From Aquimarina sp. MMG016 (lineage in GTDB: Bacteria > Bacteroidota > Bacteroidia > Flavobacteriales > Flavobacteriaceae), in the NCBI RefSeq assembly GCF_018100805.1, contig NZ_JAGJEA010000003.1, forward strand, positions 62,001-126,000: a stretch of DNA of 64,000 nt. The letters are read 5' to 3'. The number at the start of each line of letters is the position of its first letter. Position 1 is the stretch's first letter. A model generated the notes under the pieces. It was given only the letters and a program-made list of their open reading frames with translations. It ran no database searches and was not told where the DNA came from. Shown here in pieces: positions 32,883 through 42,684 of this stretch. The position numbers were made by a program, and so were the translations under genes.

Positions 32883-34499
32883 CTAAAATGCATAACGCTG
32901 TGGTCCTCCTCTTCGGATTTCCTCATTGGCATACGACTCGAACTTTTTAAAATTCTCTCTAAATGCATTTGTTAACTTAAATGCTGTTTTATAATATGCT
33001 TCATCATCATTCCATGTAGCTCTTGGACTTAAAACGCTATCCGGAACACCCGGACAGGTTCTTGGTTGCGCTACTCCGAATACAGAATGAATATGATAAT
33101 CATCATAAGAATACAATCCTAAATCACCATTAAGCACAGCCTGAATCATTGCCCTTGTATATTTAAGCTTAATTCTGGTTCCTACACCATAAGGTCCACC
33201 GGTCCAACCCGTATTCACCAACCATACATTTACTCCGGCTTCATTCATTTTCTGAATCAACATCTCAGCATATTTAGCAGGGTGCAAAGGCATAAAAGGA
33301 GCTCCAAAACAAGCCGAAAAAGATGGAGTAGGTTCTACAACACCAGCTTCTGTTCCTGCCACCTTAGCAGTGTATCCTGATATAAAGTGATAAGCCGCCT
33401 GACTTGGCGTTAGCTTTGAGATAGGAGGAATTACTCCAAATGCATCTGCCGTTAGGAAAAATATATTCTTTGGGTTCTTACCAATAGAAGGTTCTTGTAT
33501 GTTTTCAATATGATGTATGGGATAACTCACTCTGGTATTCTGAGTGATAGAAGTATCTGCATAATCCACAACACCTTCATCGTTAATGATCACATTCTCT
33601 AGAATTGCTCCTTCTTTTATAGCAGCATATATTTCAGGTTCTTTTTCTGAAGACAAATCAATCACCTTTGCATAGCAACCTCCTTCAAAATTGAATATTG
33701 TATTTTCTTTAGTCCAACCGTGTTCATCATCACCAATTAACTTGCGATTAGGATCTGTAGACAAAGTAGTTTTACCGGTTCCTGAGAGCCCAAAAAATAT
33801 TGCAGTATCTCCATTATCGCCTACATTAGCAGAACAATGCATTGGTAAACAGTTTTTTTCTACCGGCAATATGAAATTCAAAGCAGAAAATATTCCTTTT
33901 TTGATCTCTCCAGTATATCCGGTACCTCCGATCAATGCAATTTTTTTAGAAAAATTTAGAATCGCAAAGTTATGTTGACGAGTACCATCAATTTTAGCAT
34001 CCGCCATAAAACCAGGAGCATTAATTACTGTCCATTCCGGATCAAAATTTTTCAATTCCTCATCGGTAGGCCTTAAAAACATGTTGTAAGCAAACATATT
34101 GGACCACGGATACTCATTAATTACTCGTATATTCAATCGATAATCTGTATCTGCACAAGCATAACTGTCACGTACAAATATTTCTTTTCCAGAAAGATAA
34201 TCAGTTACTTTATCATATAATGCATCAAATGCACCAGGATCAAAAGGAATATTAATATCACCCCACCAAATCTTGTCTTCGGTAATATGATCTTTGACAA
34301 TGAAACGATCCATTGGGGAACGTCCAGTAAATTCACCAGTATTAATTGCCAGTGCTCCTGATTCTGTAATTCTCCCTTGACCTTTTTGCACTACTTCTTC
34401 CTGAAGTTCTTTAGGCGATAATTGGTAGCGCATTGTAGCATTTTTTATCCCGTAATGCTTTAACGAAAACGTTTTCGTAATTGGATACAGTGATTCCAT
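32883..34499 (-). CDS. pckA: Phosphoenolpyruvate carboxykinase (ATP)
   Basis: A 538-residue enzyme converting oxaloacetate and ATP to phosphoenolpyruvate, the entry to gluconeogenesis. Motifs visible: the substrate-binding GEFTGRSPMDRFIV near 55-68, the P-loop FFGLSGTGKTTLS (237-245 core), the metal-binding GDDEHGW and the C-terminal NTGWTGGPYGVGTRI. Length is normal for the ATP-type enzyme. It has a perfect -7 element and ends at a bidirectional terminator, so it is monocistronic. Confidence 0.97.
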   Translation of the reverse strand: MESLYPITKTFSLKHYGIKNATMRYQLSPKELQEEVVQKGQGRITESGALAINTGEFTGRSPMDRFIVKDHITEDKIWWGDINIPFDPGAFDALYDKVTDYLSGKEIFVRDSYACADTDYRLNIRVINEYPWSNMFAYNMFLRPTDEELKNFDPEWTVINAPGFMADAKIDGTRQHNFAILNFSKKIALIGGTGYTGEIKKGIFSALNFILPVEKNCLPMHCSANVGDNGDTAIFFGLSGTGKTTLSTDPNRKLIGDDEHGWTKENTIFNFEGGCYAKVIDLSSEKEPEIYAAIKEGAILENVIINDEGVVDYADTSITQNTRVSYPIHHIENIQEPSIGKNPKNIFFLTADAFGVIPPISKLTPSQAAYHFISGYTAKVAGTEAGVVEPTPSFSACFGAPFMPLHPAKYAEMLIQKMNEAGVNVWLVNTGWTGGPYGVGTRIKLKYTRAMIQAVLNGDLGLYSYDDYHIHSVFGVAQPRTCPGVPDSVLSPRATWNDDEAYYKTAFKLTNAFRENFKKFESYANEEIRRGGPQRYAF

Positions 34500-34527
34500 A
34501 AAAATATGTTGTGTTAATTATGTCGTA

Positions 34528-34535
34528 CAAAATTA
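34528..34535 (-). promoter_or_regulatory. -7 element TAATTTTG of pckA with a possible -33 TTG
   Basis: A perfect TAnnTTTG on the minus strand. A TTG lies 16 bases further upstream (34552-34554), giving a plausible two-part promoter. Confidence 0.6.
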
Positions 34536-34566
34536 TAAATAATAATTACACCAACCGTCAAAAAAA

Positions 34567-34950
34567 CTACTTAATCTTAAATAGGGAAATAATAAAGAGA
34601 ATCCACCCAAAAATTAACAAAAAACCTCCTAAAGGTGTAATAAAACCAATACTTGATAAAGAAATTCCTAAAACCTCATCTATTACCAAAAGGTATATTG
34701 ACCCCGAAAAAAGGGTGATTCCACCCAAGAAAAGATAGAATATTCTCTTCTGTGATTTAGAGGGTAAAATGGTCATATTGCCCAAAACGACGCAAACGAT
34801 TGCGTGATACATTTGATATCTCACTCCCGTAGTAAAAGAATCTATGCTATCCGCATCTACTAATTTTTCTAATCCATGCGCTCCAAAAGCTCCTAAAAGT
34901 ACCGCAATTAATCCTAAAATGGCTCCTGTAATCAAAATCGTTCTATTCAT
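34567..34950 (-). CDS. DUF423 family small membrane protein
   Basis: A 127-residue membrane protein with four hydrophobic helices and the signature of DUF423 (YwdK-like) proteins: an N-terminal ITGAILGLIAVLLGAFGAHGLE followed by the YHAIVCVVLG segment and a final glycine-rich helix pair. Function is unknown throughout the family. It stands alone, 67 bases before pckA in the same direction, with the pckA promoter in between. Confidence 0.85.
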   Translation of the reverse strand: MNRTILITGAILGLIAVLLGAFGAHGLEKLVDADSIDSFTTGVRYQMYHAIVCVVLGNMTILPSKSQKRIFYLFLGGITLFSGSIYLLVIDEVLGISLSSIGFITPLGGFLLIFGWILFIISLFKIK

Positions 34951-35102
34951 TGCTTTATTACAATATGTTGGTCTTAAAATTCTTAAAATATTATGATTTA
35001 TATATTTTTACTCTGTATACATAATTAATACATCAAAAATGAGCTTTTTTTTCGTGTCTTATTTATTACATTCGCATCAAAGTTATCAAAATAAATACAT
35101 CT

Positions 35103-36473
35103 ATGCGAAAGATTCTGGTTATTGGCGCCGGCAAATCTACAGCCGTTTTAATTAAATATTTTCAGGACAAATCTCAATCAGAGAATTTACATATTACTAT
35201 TGGAGATATCTCCATTAAGAGCGCCACAAATCTAGCTGGAAATCACTCAAATACCAAAGCAATAGTACTGGATGTTTTTGATAAAATCTCCAGAGAAAAA
35301 GCAATCCAAGAAGCAGATATAGTAGTATCAATGCTTCCGGCAAGGTACCATATTGAGGTCGCCAAAGATTGTTTGAAATTTGGTAAAAATATGGTTACCG
35401 CCTCTTATGTAAGCGCAGCAATGGAAGCTCTGGATCAGAAGGTGCGGGAGAAAGGGCTCATTTTTATGAATGAGATCGGTGTAGACCCGGGAATTGATCA
35501 TATGAGCGCTATGCAAGTCATTGATCGCATTAGAAATCAAGGTGGTAAAATCATTCTTTTTGAATCCTTTACAGGTGGTTTGGTAGCTCCGGAAAGCGAT
35601 ACCAATCTTTGGAACTATAAATTTACCTGGAATCCGAGAAATGTAGTAGTCGCCGGACAAGGTGGAGCAGCAGAGTTTTTACAGGAAGGCGCTTTTAAAT
35701 ATATTCCATATCACAAATTATTCAGAAGAACAGAATTTCTAGAAGTTGAAGGTTACGGTCGTTTTGAAGCATACGCCAATCGAAACTCTTTAAAATACCA
35801 AAGTATTTACGGATTAGATGATATTCTTACTTTATACAGAGGAACCATTAGACGAGTAGGATTCTCAAGAGCCTGGAATACCTTTGTACAACTAGGGATG
35901 ACAGCAGATGATTATATTCTCGCCAATTCTGAAAATATGAGCTATCGTGATTTTACGAACTCGTTTTTGGCATATTCTCCAACCGATTCTGTAGAGTTAA
36001 AGCTTCGCCACTACCTAAAAATAGATCAGGATGATATTATGTGGGATAAATTATTAGAACTTGACCTATTTAATCCAAATAAAAAGATAGATATCCCTAA
36101 TGCTACGCCTGCTAAAGCTCTCCAGAAAATTTTAATGGATAAGTGGACATTAGACAAAGGAGATAAGGATATGATTGTCATGTATCATAAATTCGGTTAT
36201 GAATTACATGGAAAACGAAAACAAATTGATGCTACTATGGTGAGCATTGGAGAAGACCAAACCTATACAGCAATGGCCCGAACTGTAGGTTTGCCCGTAG
36301 CTATGGCTGCTTTACGTATTCTTAATAAACAAATCACTTCAACAGGTGTACAAATCCCTATTAAAGAAGAAGTGTACAAGCCTATTTTAAAAGAATTAGA
36401 AGAATACGGTATTATCTTCAAAGAAATAGAATGTGACTATCTAGGTTATAATCCTGACGGAGCGAAAGGGTGA
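35103..36473 (+). CDS. Saccharopine dehydrogenase-family protein (LYS9-like)
   Basis: A 456-residue protein with an N-terminal Rossmann motif (ILVIGAGKSTAVLIKYF), the ADIVVSMLPARYHIEVAKDCL and NEIGVDPGIDHMSAMQVIDR segments of saccharopine reductases, and a C-terminal substrate domain. LYS9-type enzymes act at saccharopine in lysine metabolism, in either direction. An Lrp/AsnC-type regulator gene follows 151 bases downstream, which suggests amino-acid control. Which reaction it runs in this organism is not known; lysine breakdown is the likelier role because the standard bacterial lysine route is DAP-based. Confidence 0.88.
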   Translation: MRKILVIGAGKSTAVLIKYFQDKSQSENLHITIGDISIKSATNLAGNHSNTKAIVLDVFDKISREKAIQEADIVVSMLPARYHIEVAKDCLKFGKNMVTASYVSAAMEALDQKVREKGLIFMNEIGVDPGIDHMSAMQVIDRIRNQGGKIILFESFTGGLVAPESDTNLWNYKFTWNPRNVVVAGQGGAAEFLQEGAFKYIPYHKLFRRTEFLEVEGYGRFEAYANRNSLKYQSIYGLDDILTLYRGTIRRVGFSRAWNTFVQLGMTADDYILANSENMSYRDFTNSFLAYSPTDSVELKLRHYLKIDQDDIMWDKLLELDLFNPNKKIDIPNATPAKALQKILMDKWTLDKGDKDMIVMYHKFGYELHGKRKQIDATMVSIGEDQTYTAMARTVGLPVAMAALRILNKQITSTGVQIPIKEEVYKPILKELEEYGIIFKEIECDYLGYNPDGAKG

Positions 36474-36590
36474 ACCGACTTATGAATACTATTAAAAAAT
36501 TATAATTTAATCATTACTATATTTTGTAATTCTGGTAAAAATTAAAACCTATTTAATCTAAAAACTATATCATTTTCAAACCTTTTCTTG

Positions 36591-36598
36591 TATTTTTG
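36591..36598 (+). promoter_or_regulatory. -7 element TATTTTTG of the Lrp-like gene
   Basis: A perfect TAnnTTTG 26 bases before the TTG start codon of the Lrp-like gene, which helps decide that start. Confidence 0.5.
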
Positions 36599-36624
36599 GT
36601 TTCAAACTGTAATTCAGCTCTACT

Positions 36625-37095
36625 TTGAAAGATCAAAATAGTAATTTAAAAATCGATGGTATTGACAAAGAGATTCTTCGCAACCTTATGGAGGATGCTC
36701 GTAGACCTATTTTAGAAATTGCCAGAAAAGTCGGGATATCGGGTGCTGCTATTCATCAGCGTTTACGTAAACTGGAAGCTTCAGGCCTTATAGCTGGGTC
36801 TAAATTTATTATTGACCCAAAAGTGTTAGGATATAAAACCATGGCTTTTGTTGGAGTATTTCTGGATAAAGCAGTGAGTAACCCTAAAGCGGTAAAACAA
36901 CTTCAAGAAATCCCTGAAGTAATCGAATGCCATTACACAACGGGTAACTGGTCCATTTTTATTAAAATCTTATGTAAGGATAACGAACATTTGATGAACG
37001 TTTTGAATAAAGAAATTCAGGCTATTGAAGGTGTATCAAGAACAGAAACTTTTATTTCATTAGATCAACAAATTGATCGACAGATTAAGATATAA
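36625..37095 (+). CDS. Lrp/AsnC-family transcriptional regulator
   Basis: A 156-residue regulator with an N-terminal helix-turn-helix (about 10-60; LMEDARRPILEIARKVGISGAAIHQRLRKLEASGLI) and a C-terminal RAM/ACT-like effector domain (about 75-150; VGVFLDKAV, VIECHYTTGNWSIFIKI). Lrp-type proteins form octamers and sense amino acids. It starts at TTG; there is no in-frame ATG before the helix-turn-helix, and a -7 element lies just upstream. It follows the saccharopine dehydrogenase gene in the same direction and may control it. Confidence 0.9.
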   Translation: MKDQNSNLKIDGIDKEILRNLMEDARRPILEIARKVGISGAAIHQRLRKLEASGLIAGSKFIIDPKVLGYKTMAFVGVFLDKAVSNPKAVKQLQEIPEVIECHYTTGNWSIFIKILCKDNEHLMNVLNKEIQAIEGVSRTETFISLDQQIDRQIKI

Positions 37096-37148
37096 AAATC
37101 CTCATAGACATTTATACCCATTAGGCAATTCTCTTATTATTAGAAAAT

Positions 37149-37850
37149 TTAATCCCTCCTACCTAAGATTTGCAAGGCAAAATATAATAAAGTCGCAAGT
37201 GAGCCTACAGCCGCAACAACATATGTTCGAGCTGCCCATTTCAGAGCATCTTTAGCTCCAGAGTGTTCTTCCTGCGTAAGCATATTAGTATTTTCTAACC
37301 ACACCAATGCTCTTTTACTAGAATCATATTCTACAGGTAATGTAATAAAACTAAATAACGTACTTGTCGCATATAATCCTAATCCTATCATTGCCACAGT
37401 TTGCCCCATTTGCATACTAGCCATTAAAGCAATACCTCCCATAATTACCCACATAGACATTTTGGAAGCTATACTAACCACCGGAACTAACTTGGAACGC
37501 ATTGTTAACCAGCCATAAGCAGTCGCATGCTGTACTGCATGTCCTACTTCGTGTGCCGCTACTGCTGCGGCAGATGCATTACGCTGATTGTACACACCTT
37601 CACTAAGGTTTACTGTCTTTTTTATAGGGTTGTAATGATCTGTTAGCATTCCAGGAGTAGAAATCACTTGTACATCTGTAATACCATTATCTCTAAGCAT
37701 CTTCTCAGCAATTTCAGCACCACTTAATCCATTTCGCAAATGTAATTTTGAGTAATGATTAAACTTACTTTTCAAACGCGAACTCACCAAACCACTTATT
37801 AGAGCAATTGCTCCAACAATTATATAATATCCTAAATAACCTGAAATCAT
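37149..37850 (-). CDS. Zinc metallopeptidase, membrane-bound (Zn_peptidase_2 type)
   Basis: A 233-residue protein with an N-terminal membrane helix (1-20), the zinc motif AAAVAAHEVGHAVQHAT in which His100, Glu101 and His104 are the HExxH ligands and catalytic base, and two to three C-terminal membrane helices (about 125-165 and 208-228). The family is a membrane zinc protease widespread in bacteria with no defined substrate. A Glu/Asp third zinc ligand would lie in the PVEYDSSKRAL segment. It stands alone. Confidence 0.9.
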   Translation of the reverse strand: MISGYLGYYIIVGAIALISGLVSSRLKSKFNHYSKLHLRNGLSGAEIAEKMLRDNGITDVQVISTPGMLTDHYNPIKKTVNLSEGVYNQRNASAAAVAAHEVGHAVQHATAYGWLTMRSKLVPVVSIASKMSMWVIMGGIALMASMQMGQTVAMIGLGLYATSTLFSFITLPVEYDSSKRALVWLENTNMLTQEEHSGAKDALKWAARTYVVAAVGSLATLLYFALQILGRRD

Positions 37851-37915
37851 AATTATACTATTTACACTTAATAAATATAAAAAAAGTGTTTTTAAACTAC
37901 TACTTATAAAGCAAA

Positions 37916-37938
37916 AACCTCGCCATAATAGCGAGGTT
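37916..37938 (-). terminator. Intrinsic terminator of ald
   Basis: Perfect 8-bp arms AACCTCGC and GCGAGGTT with a 7-base loop. On the minus strand they are followed by TTTTT. It begins 38 bases after the ald stop. Confidence 0.85.
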
Positions 37939-37976
37939 CTTGGTTAAATAAACTTGAGTTAGCCAATAAGTCGAGT

Positions 37977-39092
37977 TTAATTTATATATGCTTCTACATC
38001 TTTTAAAGGTAAGTCAAATACCTCTGAAATTGCAGGATACACTACATCTCCACCAATAACATTTAATCCTTTTTTAAGCGGTTTATTTTCTACACAAGCA
38101 GTTTTCCAGCCTTTATTTGCCAATTGCACTGCATATGGCAAAGTGACATTAGTTAATGCCAAAGTTGACGTATATGGCACTGCACCTGGCATATTTGCCA
38201 CAGAATAATGCACTACATCATCAATAATATACACAGGATCCTGGTGAGTAGTAGGCTTTGTTGTTTCAAAACAACCTCCTTGATCTACGGCAACATCAAC
38301 CAATACAGTTCCTGGACGCATCTCTTTTAACATGTCGCGAGTGATCAATTTTGGTGCTTTTGCCCCAGGAATCAATACTCCACCAACAATAAGATCTGAT
38401 GTTTTAATATGCTTACGAATCGTATATTCATTAGAATACTCAGTATTCACATTTGCAGGCATCACATCATCAAGATATCTCATTCTTTTTGCACTAATGT
38501 CCAAAATCGTAACATCAGCACCCATTCCTGCTGCCATTTTAGCAGCTTGAGTTCCTACAACTCCTCCTCCAAGAATCAAAACCTTAGCCGGAGCTACTCC
38601 AGGAACACCCCCAAGAAGAATTCCTCTTCCTTTTAAAGGTTTTTCCAAATATTTTGCGCCTTGTTGTATAGACATTCTACCAGCTACTTCACTCATTGGA
38701 GTTAATAACGGCAGGCTGCGATCAGGGTCTTCTACAGTTTCGTAAGAAATACAAACAGAACCACTATCAATCATAGCTTTGGTTAACACTTCGCTAGAAG
38801 CAAAATGAAAATATGTAAATAGTAATTGATCCTTTTTAATCAATTTATATTCTGGTTCTATGGGTTCCTTTACTTTAATGATCATTTCTGCAGTTTGATA
38901 TACCTCCTCAATAGTCGGTAAAATCTTTGCTCCAGCATTGATATATTCATCATCACTAAATCCGCTTTGAAGTCCAGCATCCTGCTGTATGAAAACGGTA
39001 TGACCATGTCTAACAAGTTCCATTGTTCCTGCAGGCGTAACACCCACTCTGTTCTCGTTATTCTTGATCTCCTTAGGAACACCAATTATCAT
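37977..39092 (-). CDS. ald: Alanine dehydrogenase
   Basis: A 371-residue NAD-dependent enzyme that interconverts alanine and pyruvate plus ammonia. It has the N-terminal PKEIKNNENRVGVTPAG, the catalytic Lys in IKVKEPI, the substrate His in LLFTYFHFA, and a Rossmann motif VLILGGGVVGTQAAKMAAGMGA near residue 170. Length matches bacterial Ald. It is monocistronic with a terminator after its stop. A direct role in amino-acid breakdown fits the neighbouring saccharopine/Lrp genes, but they are on the other strand. Confidence 0.96.
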   Translation of the reverse strand: MIIGVPKEIKNNENRVGVTPAGTMELVRHGHTVFIQQDAGLQSGFSDDEYINAGAKILPTIEEVYQTAEMIIKVKEPIEPEYKLIKKDQLLFTYFHFASSEVLTKAMIDSGSVCISYETVEDPDRSLPLLTPMSEVAGRMSIQQGAKYLEKPLKGRGILLGGVPGVAPAKVLILGGGVVGTQAAKMAAGMGADVTILDISAKRMRYLDDVMPANVNTEYSNEYTIRKHIKTSDLIVGGVLIPGAKAPKLITRDMLKEMRPGTVLVDVAVDQGGCFETTKPTTHQDPVYIIDDVVHYSVANMPGAVPYTSTLALTNVTLPYAVQLANKGWKTACVENKPLKKGLNVIGGDVVYPAISEVFDLPLKDVEAYIN

Positions 39093-39226
39093 ATTCTTAA
39101 TTTTTGGTCGAAAATAGAAGTTTTTCTGAAATAAAACAATAAATCACATACTAAAAATATCTTATCAATAATTTTATCGGGTTTTCATTTAATTTGTTAA
39201 AAAACAGAAGACCTTAATAATTTATA

Positions 39227-39487
39227 TCAATTTTTATATCGATATTTAAAATACAGTAGTAGAAATCCTGAAATAGCAGTAACTAAGTTAGCTAAAATTA
39301 TTGGTAAACTATCAATCAAAAAGCCATAAATCAGCCAGCAAAGCACTCCCGAAACAAAAATTAACAACATAGATAGTGACAAACTATCTGCAGATTTTAG
39401 CTTCCAGGTTTTATATACTTGTGGCAAAAAAGCTGCTGTAGTTAGTGTAGCAGCTACCAATCCAAGGATTTCTATGGCATCAATCAT
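39227..39487 (-). CDS. SemiSWEET sugar transporter
   Basis: An 86-residue three-helix membrane protein of the SemiSWEET/PQ-loop family. The pattern LGLVAATLTTAAFLPQVYKTWKLKSADSLSLSMLL contains the proline-glutamine (PQ) motif, and a Trp/Asn-containing third helix follows. SemiSWEETs work as dimers for facilitated sugar transport. Length is typical. It lies between ald and a repeat-rich gap, without obvious partners. Confidence 0.9.
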   Translation of the reverse strand: MIDAIEILGLVAATLTTAAFLPQVYKTWKLKSADSLSLSMLLIFVSGVLCWLIYGFLIDSLPIILANLVTAISGFLLLYFKYRYKN

Positions 39488-39520
39488 ATTTTATTTCTAA
39501 AAGACAATTAAAAGTCTAGT

Positions 39521-39588
39521 GTCACACTGAGCTTGTTGAAGGGCTTTAATATTCCTGAATAAAAAGTCTTCGACAAGCTCAGACTGAC
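39521..39588. repeat. Dispersed inverted repeat (CTTCGACAAGCTCA type), copy 1
   Basis: Two 21-base arms, GTCACACTGAGCTTGTTGAAG (shown in part: CTGAGCTTGT) and its complement at 39568-39588, match at 18 of 21 positions around a 26-base loop. The same element occurs at 62143-62211. Confidence 0.8.
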
Positions 39589-39609
39589 AAAAAAATTTCT
39601 CTTTTTTTG

Positions 39610-42600
39610 CTATCCAACAACATTGACAATTTTACCAGGCACTACAATTACCTTTTTAGGTTCTCGACCGGCAAGTTGTTGTTGTGTTTTTTCATGTGCC
39701 ATCACCGCAGCTTCGATATCTTCTTTACTTAAATCTAATGGCAACTCCATCGTAAAACGTGTCTTACCATTAAAAGAGATTGGATATATCTTAGCACTTT
39801 CTACCAAATGCTTTTGTTCAAAAACAGGAAATGATGCTGTTGAGATAGACTCACTATGTCCTAGTTTTGACCACAACTCTTCTGCAATATGCGGAGCATA
39901 AGGTGAAATCAATACTAATAGCGGCTCCAAAACAGCCCTGGAATTACATTTCTGAGCAGTCAATTCATTAACCGCAATCATAAAAGTACTTACCGAAGTA
40001 TTAAAAGAGAAGTTCTCGATATCTTCCTCAACTTTTTTGATCGTCTTATGTAATGTCTTAAGATTATCTTTAGTAGGTTCTGTATCCGAAACGTTCAGGA
40101 CATCCCCCTGACCCCCTTCTAAGGGGGAATGGTAGAGTTTCCATAATTTTTTTAAGAAATTATGTACTCCTGTAATTCCTGCTGTATTCCAAGGTTTAGC
40201 TTGCTCCAATGGCCCAAGGAACATTTCGTATAAACGTAAGCTATCTGCTCCATATTGTTCGCAGACACCATCTGGGTTAACTACGTTGTATTTGGATTTG
40301 GACATTTTTTCTACCTCGCGGCTAACTACGTATTTATTGTCTTTTAAAAGAAATGTAGCATCCTGATATTCTTTATACTTTTCATCATTTCTAAAAAGAT
40401 CAACATCTAACTCATTAGTTAGCCCTTTCAAAAGAGAAATATCCACGTTTATTTTAGAACTAGTAATGGATATAGCTTCAACAATATTTTTTAATTGAGG
40501 AAATCTGGAAACTATTTCCTTTCGTACTTCAAGAAAGAGCGCAAAGTAATTCGCTTGCCCACCACCTTCAAAGTCAAATAACTTTTCATTTTTGATTAAA
40601 CCATAAGAAACCAATATTTTATTATCATATTTATGGATAAAATTCTTTATTTCAAATCTATCTTTTTCAGAAATCCTTTTACCAGAATGAGTAATTTCAA
40701 GACTATCTGAACGATCTGAAAAACTAAGCCTATAAACAAAAGCACTCGTTCCCAAAATCATTCCCTGGTTGATCAACTTTTTAGCAAATTCATCCACAGG
40801 TACCACATCTCTATCAAATAAGAACTTTTGCCAAAAACGTGCGTATAACAAGTGACCTGTTGCATGTTCGCTTCCTCCAATATATAAATCTACATCTTTC
40901 CAATAGTTAATTGCTTCTTGCGAAAACACCTCATCTTCATTATGAGGATCCATATATCGGTTAAAGTAATATGAACTTCCTGCCCAACCCGGCATCGTAT
41001 TTAATTCCAAAGGAAAAACAGTAGTGTGATTTATTAGATTATTATCAACTACTTCGTTCTTTTCGGTGTCCCATGCCCAAATATCCGCTCGACCTAATGG
41101 TGGTTCACCGGTTTCGGTTGGCAAATACTTTTCTACTTCCGGTAATGCTATCGGTAAATGCTTCAAATCAATCATCTGCGGCATCCCGTCTACATAATAT
41201 ACTGGAAATGGTTCTCCCCAATAACGCTGACGACTAAACACCGCATCACGCAATCTATAATTGATCTTACCTTCTCCTTGCCCTAGTTTTTCTAATTCAT
41301 AAATAGCAGTTTTCACTGCTTTTTTGTATTTCAAGCCATTCAAAAAGTCTGAATTGGCTATAATCGTATTGTCTTTATCTGCAAAAGCTTCTTCAGAAAT
41401 ATCTACCCCTTCAAAAATATTAGGGATAGGAATATTAAAATGTTTTGCAAAATCATAATCACGCTGATCTCCGCAAGGTACTGACATCACAGCACCAGTT
41501 CCATAACCTGCCAATACATAATCTCCAATCCAAATCGGCACAGGTTCTTTGGTAAACGGATGCTCTGCATAGGCACCTGTAAACACACCACTAATGGTTT
41601 TTACATCAGCCATGCGGTCACGCTCACTTCGCTTTGCAGTAGCTTCGATATATGCTTCTACTTCAGCTTTTTGTTCTGGAGTAGTGATTTTTTGAACTAA
41701 TTCGTGCTCCGGAGCTAATGTCATAAAACTTACCCCAAAAATAGTATCAGGACGAGTAGTAAACACCTCAATTCTGAATTCTGAATTCTGAATTCTGAAT
41801 TCTACCTGTGCTCCTTCAGAACGACCAATCCAATTAGTTTGTGAATCTTTTAAGGGCTGAGGCCAATCGATAGTATTCAATCCATCCAATAACCGCTGTG
41901 CATATGCAGAAATACGCATACTCCACTGTGTCATCTTTTTACGAATCACAGGATATCCACCACGTTCCGAGACTCCGTTTACGATTTCATCATTAGCTAG
42001 AACTGTTCCCAATTCTGGACACCAGTTTACTTCGGTTTCTGCTAAATACGTTAATCTATATTTTAGTAATACTTCTTGCTTTTCTTTAGAAGAAAAACCA
42101 TTCCAATCTTCAGCGGAAAAAATCGTTACATCTTCATCACAAACTGCATTGACTTTAGAATTCCCATCTTTAGCAAAGATTTTTTCTAATTCATCAATAG
42201 ATCTTGCTTTATCTGCATCAGTATCATACCAAGAATTAAAAAGCTCCGTAAAGATCCATTGTGTCCATTTGTAAAAGGTAGGGTCACTGGTTTTTACTTC
42301 ACGACTCCAATCAAATGAAAAGCCTATTTTATCCAATTGCTCACGATAACGAGCGATATTTTCTTTAGTAGTAATTGCAGGATGCTGACCTGTTTGGATT
42401 GCATATTGCTCTGCCGGTAATCCAAAAGAGTCGTATCCCTGCGGATGTAATACATTGAATCCTTTATGACGTTTATATCGTGCGTAGATATCACTAGCGA
42501 TATAACCTAACGGATGCCCTACATGCAAACCTGCACCAGATGGATATGGAAACATATCCAGTACATAGTATTTTGGTTTATCACTTCCATTCTCTGCTTT

Positions 42601-42666
42601 AAACGTTCCGTTATCCGCCCAATATTTCTGCCACTTGGCTTCAATAGTATTAAAATCGTAACTCAT
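39610..42666 (-). CDS. leuS: Leucyl-tRNA synthetase, with an extra segment and repeat-derived insertions
   Basis: A 1018-residue class I synthetase that charges tRNA-Leu. HIGH motif: PYPSGAGLHVGHPLGY (about 37-52); CP1 editing domain with TTRPDTIFG (about 302-310) and VPCGDQRDYDFA; KMSKS at 787-791; anticodon-binding helices and the C-terminal VIVVPGKIVNVVG. It is about 70-90 residues longer than I expect for flavobacterial LeuS. Three parts look added: [11 protein letters not shown] (about 288-298) from a 7-bp tandem repeat, SPLEGGQGDV (about 847-856) from another dispersed repeat, and a lysine/phenylalanine-rich block (about 645-735) between GTSAFVYRL and the DVSLLKGLTNELDV segment that precedes KMSKS. 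Confidence 0.95.
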   Translation of the reverse strand: MSYDFNTIEAKWQKYWADNGTFKAENGSDKPKYYVLDMFPYPSGAGLHVGHPLGYIASDIYARYKRHKGFNVLHPQGYDSFGLPAEQYAIQTGQHPAITTKENIARYREQLDKIGFSFDWSREVKTSDPTFYKWTQWIFTELFNSWYDTDADKARSIDELEKIFAKDGNSKVNAVCDEDVTIFSAEDWNGFSSKEKQEVLLKYRLTYLAETEVNWCPELGTVLANDEIVNGVSERGGYPVIRKKMTQWSMRISAYAQRLLDGLNTIDWPQPLKDSQTNWIGRSEGAQVEFRIQNSEFRIEVFTTRPDTIFGVSFMTLAPEHELVQKITTPEQKAEVEAYIEATAKRSERDRMADVKTISGVFTGAYAEHPFTKEPVPIWIGDYVLAGYGTGAVMSVPCGDQRDYDFAKHFNIPIPNIFEGVDISEEAFADKDNTIIANSDFLNGLKYKKAVKTAIYELEKLGQGEGKINYRLRDAVFSRQRYWGEPFPVYYVDGMPQMIDLKHLPIALPEVEKYLPTETGEPPLGRADIWAWDTEKNEVVDNNLINHTTVFPLELNTMPGWAGSSYYFNRYMDPHNEDEVFSQEAINYWKDVDLYIGGSEHATGHLLYARFWQKFLFDRDVVPVDEFAKKLINQGMILGTSAFVYRLSFSDRSDSLEITHSGKRISEKDRFEIKNFIHKYDNKILVSYGLIKNEKLFDFEGGGQANYFALFLEVRKEIVSRFPQLKNIVEAISITSSKINVDISLLKGLTNELDVDLFRNDEKYKEYQDATFLLKDNKYVVSREVEKMSKSKYNVVNPDGVCEQYGADSLRLYEMFLGPLEQAKPWNTAGITGVHNFLKKLWKLYHSPLEGGQGDVLNVSDTEPTKDNLKTLHKTIKKVEEDIENFSFNTSVSTFMIAVNELTAQKCNSRAVLEPLLVLISPYAPHIAEELWSKLGHSESISTASFPVFEQKHLVESAKIYPISFNGKTRFTMELPLDLSKEDIEAAVMAHEKTQQQLAGREPKKVIVVPGKIVNVVG
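40101..40130 (-). repeat. Dispersed CCCCCTTCTAAGGGGG-type repeat inside leuS
   Basis: An imperfect palindrome of C and G runs translated as SPLEGGQGDV within leuS. The same peptide is known to me as a product of a repeat scattered through Bacteroidota genomes. Confidence 0.65.
41771..41803 (-). repeat. Tandem 7-bp repeat (ATTCTGA) inside leuS
   Basis: Four full copies plus five bases of a fifth copy of the 7-base unit ATTCTGA, translated on the minus strand as [11 protein letters not shown]. Three copies make 21 bases, so a change by one copy would shift the frame. The same unit occurs four times at 60467-60494 in thiE. Confidence 0.85.
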
Positions 42667-42684
42667 GATCTGAATTTAAGACCG

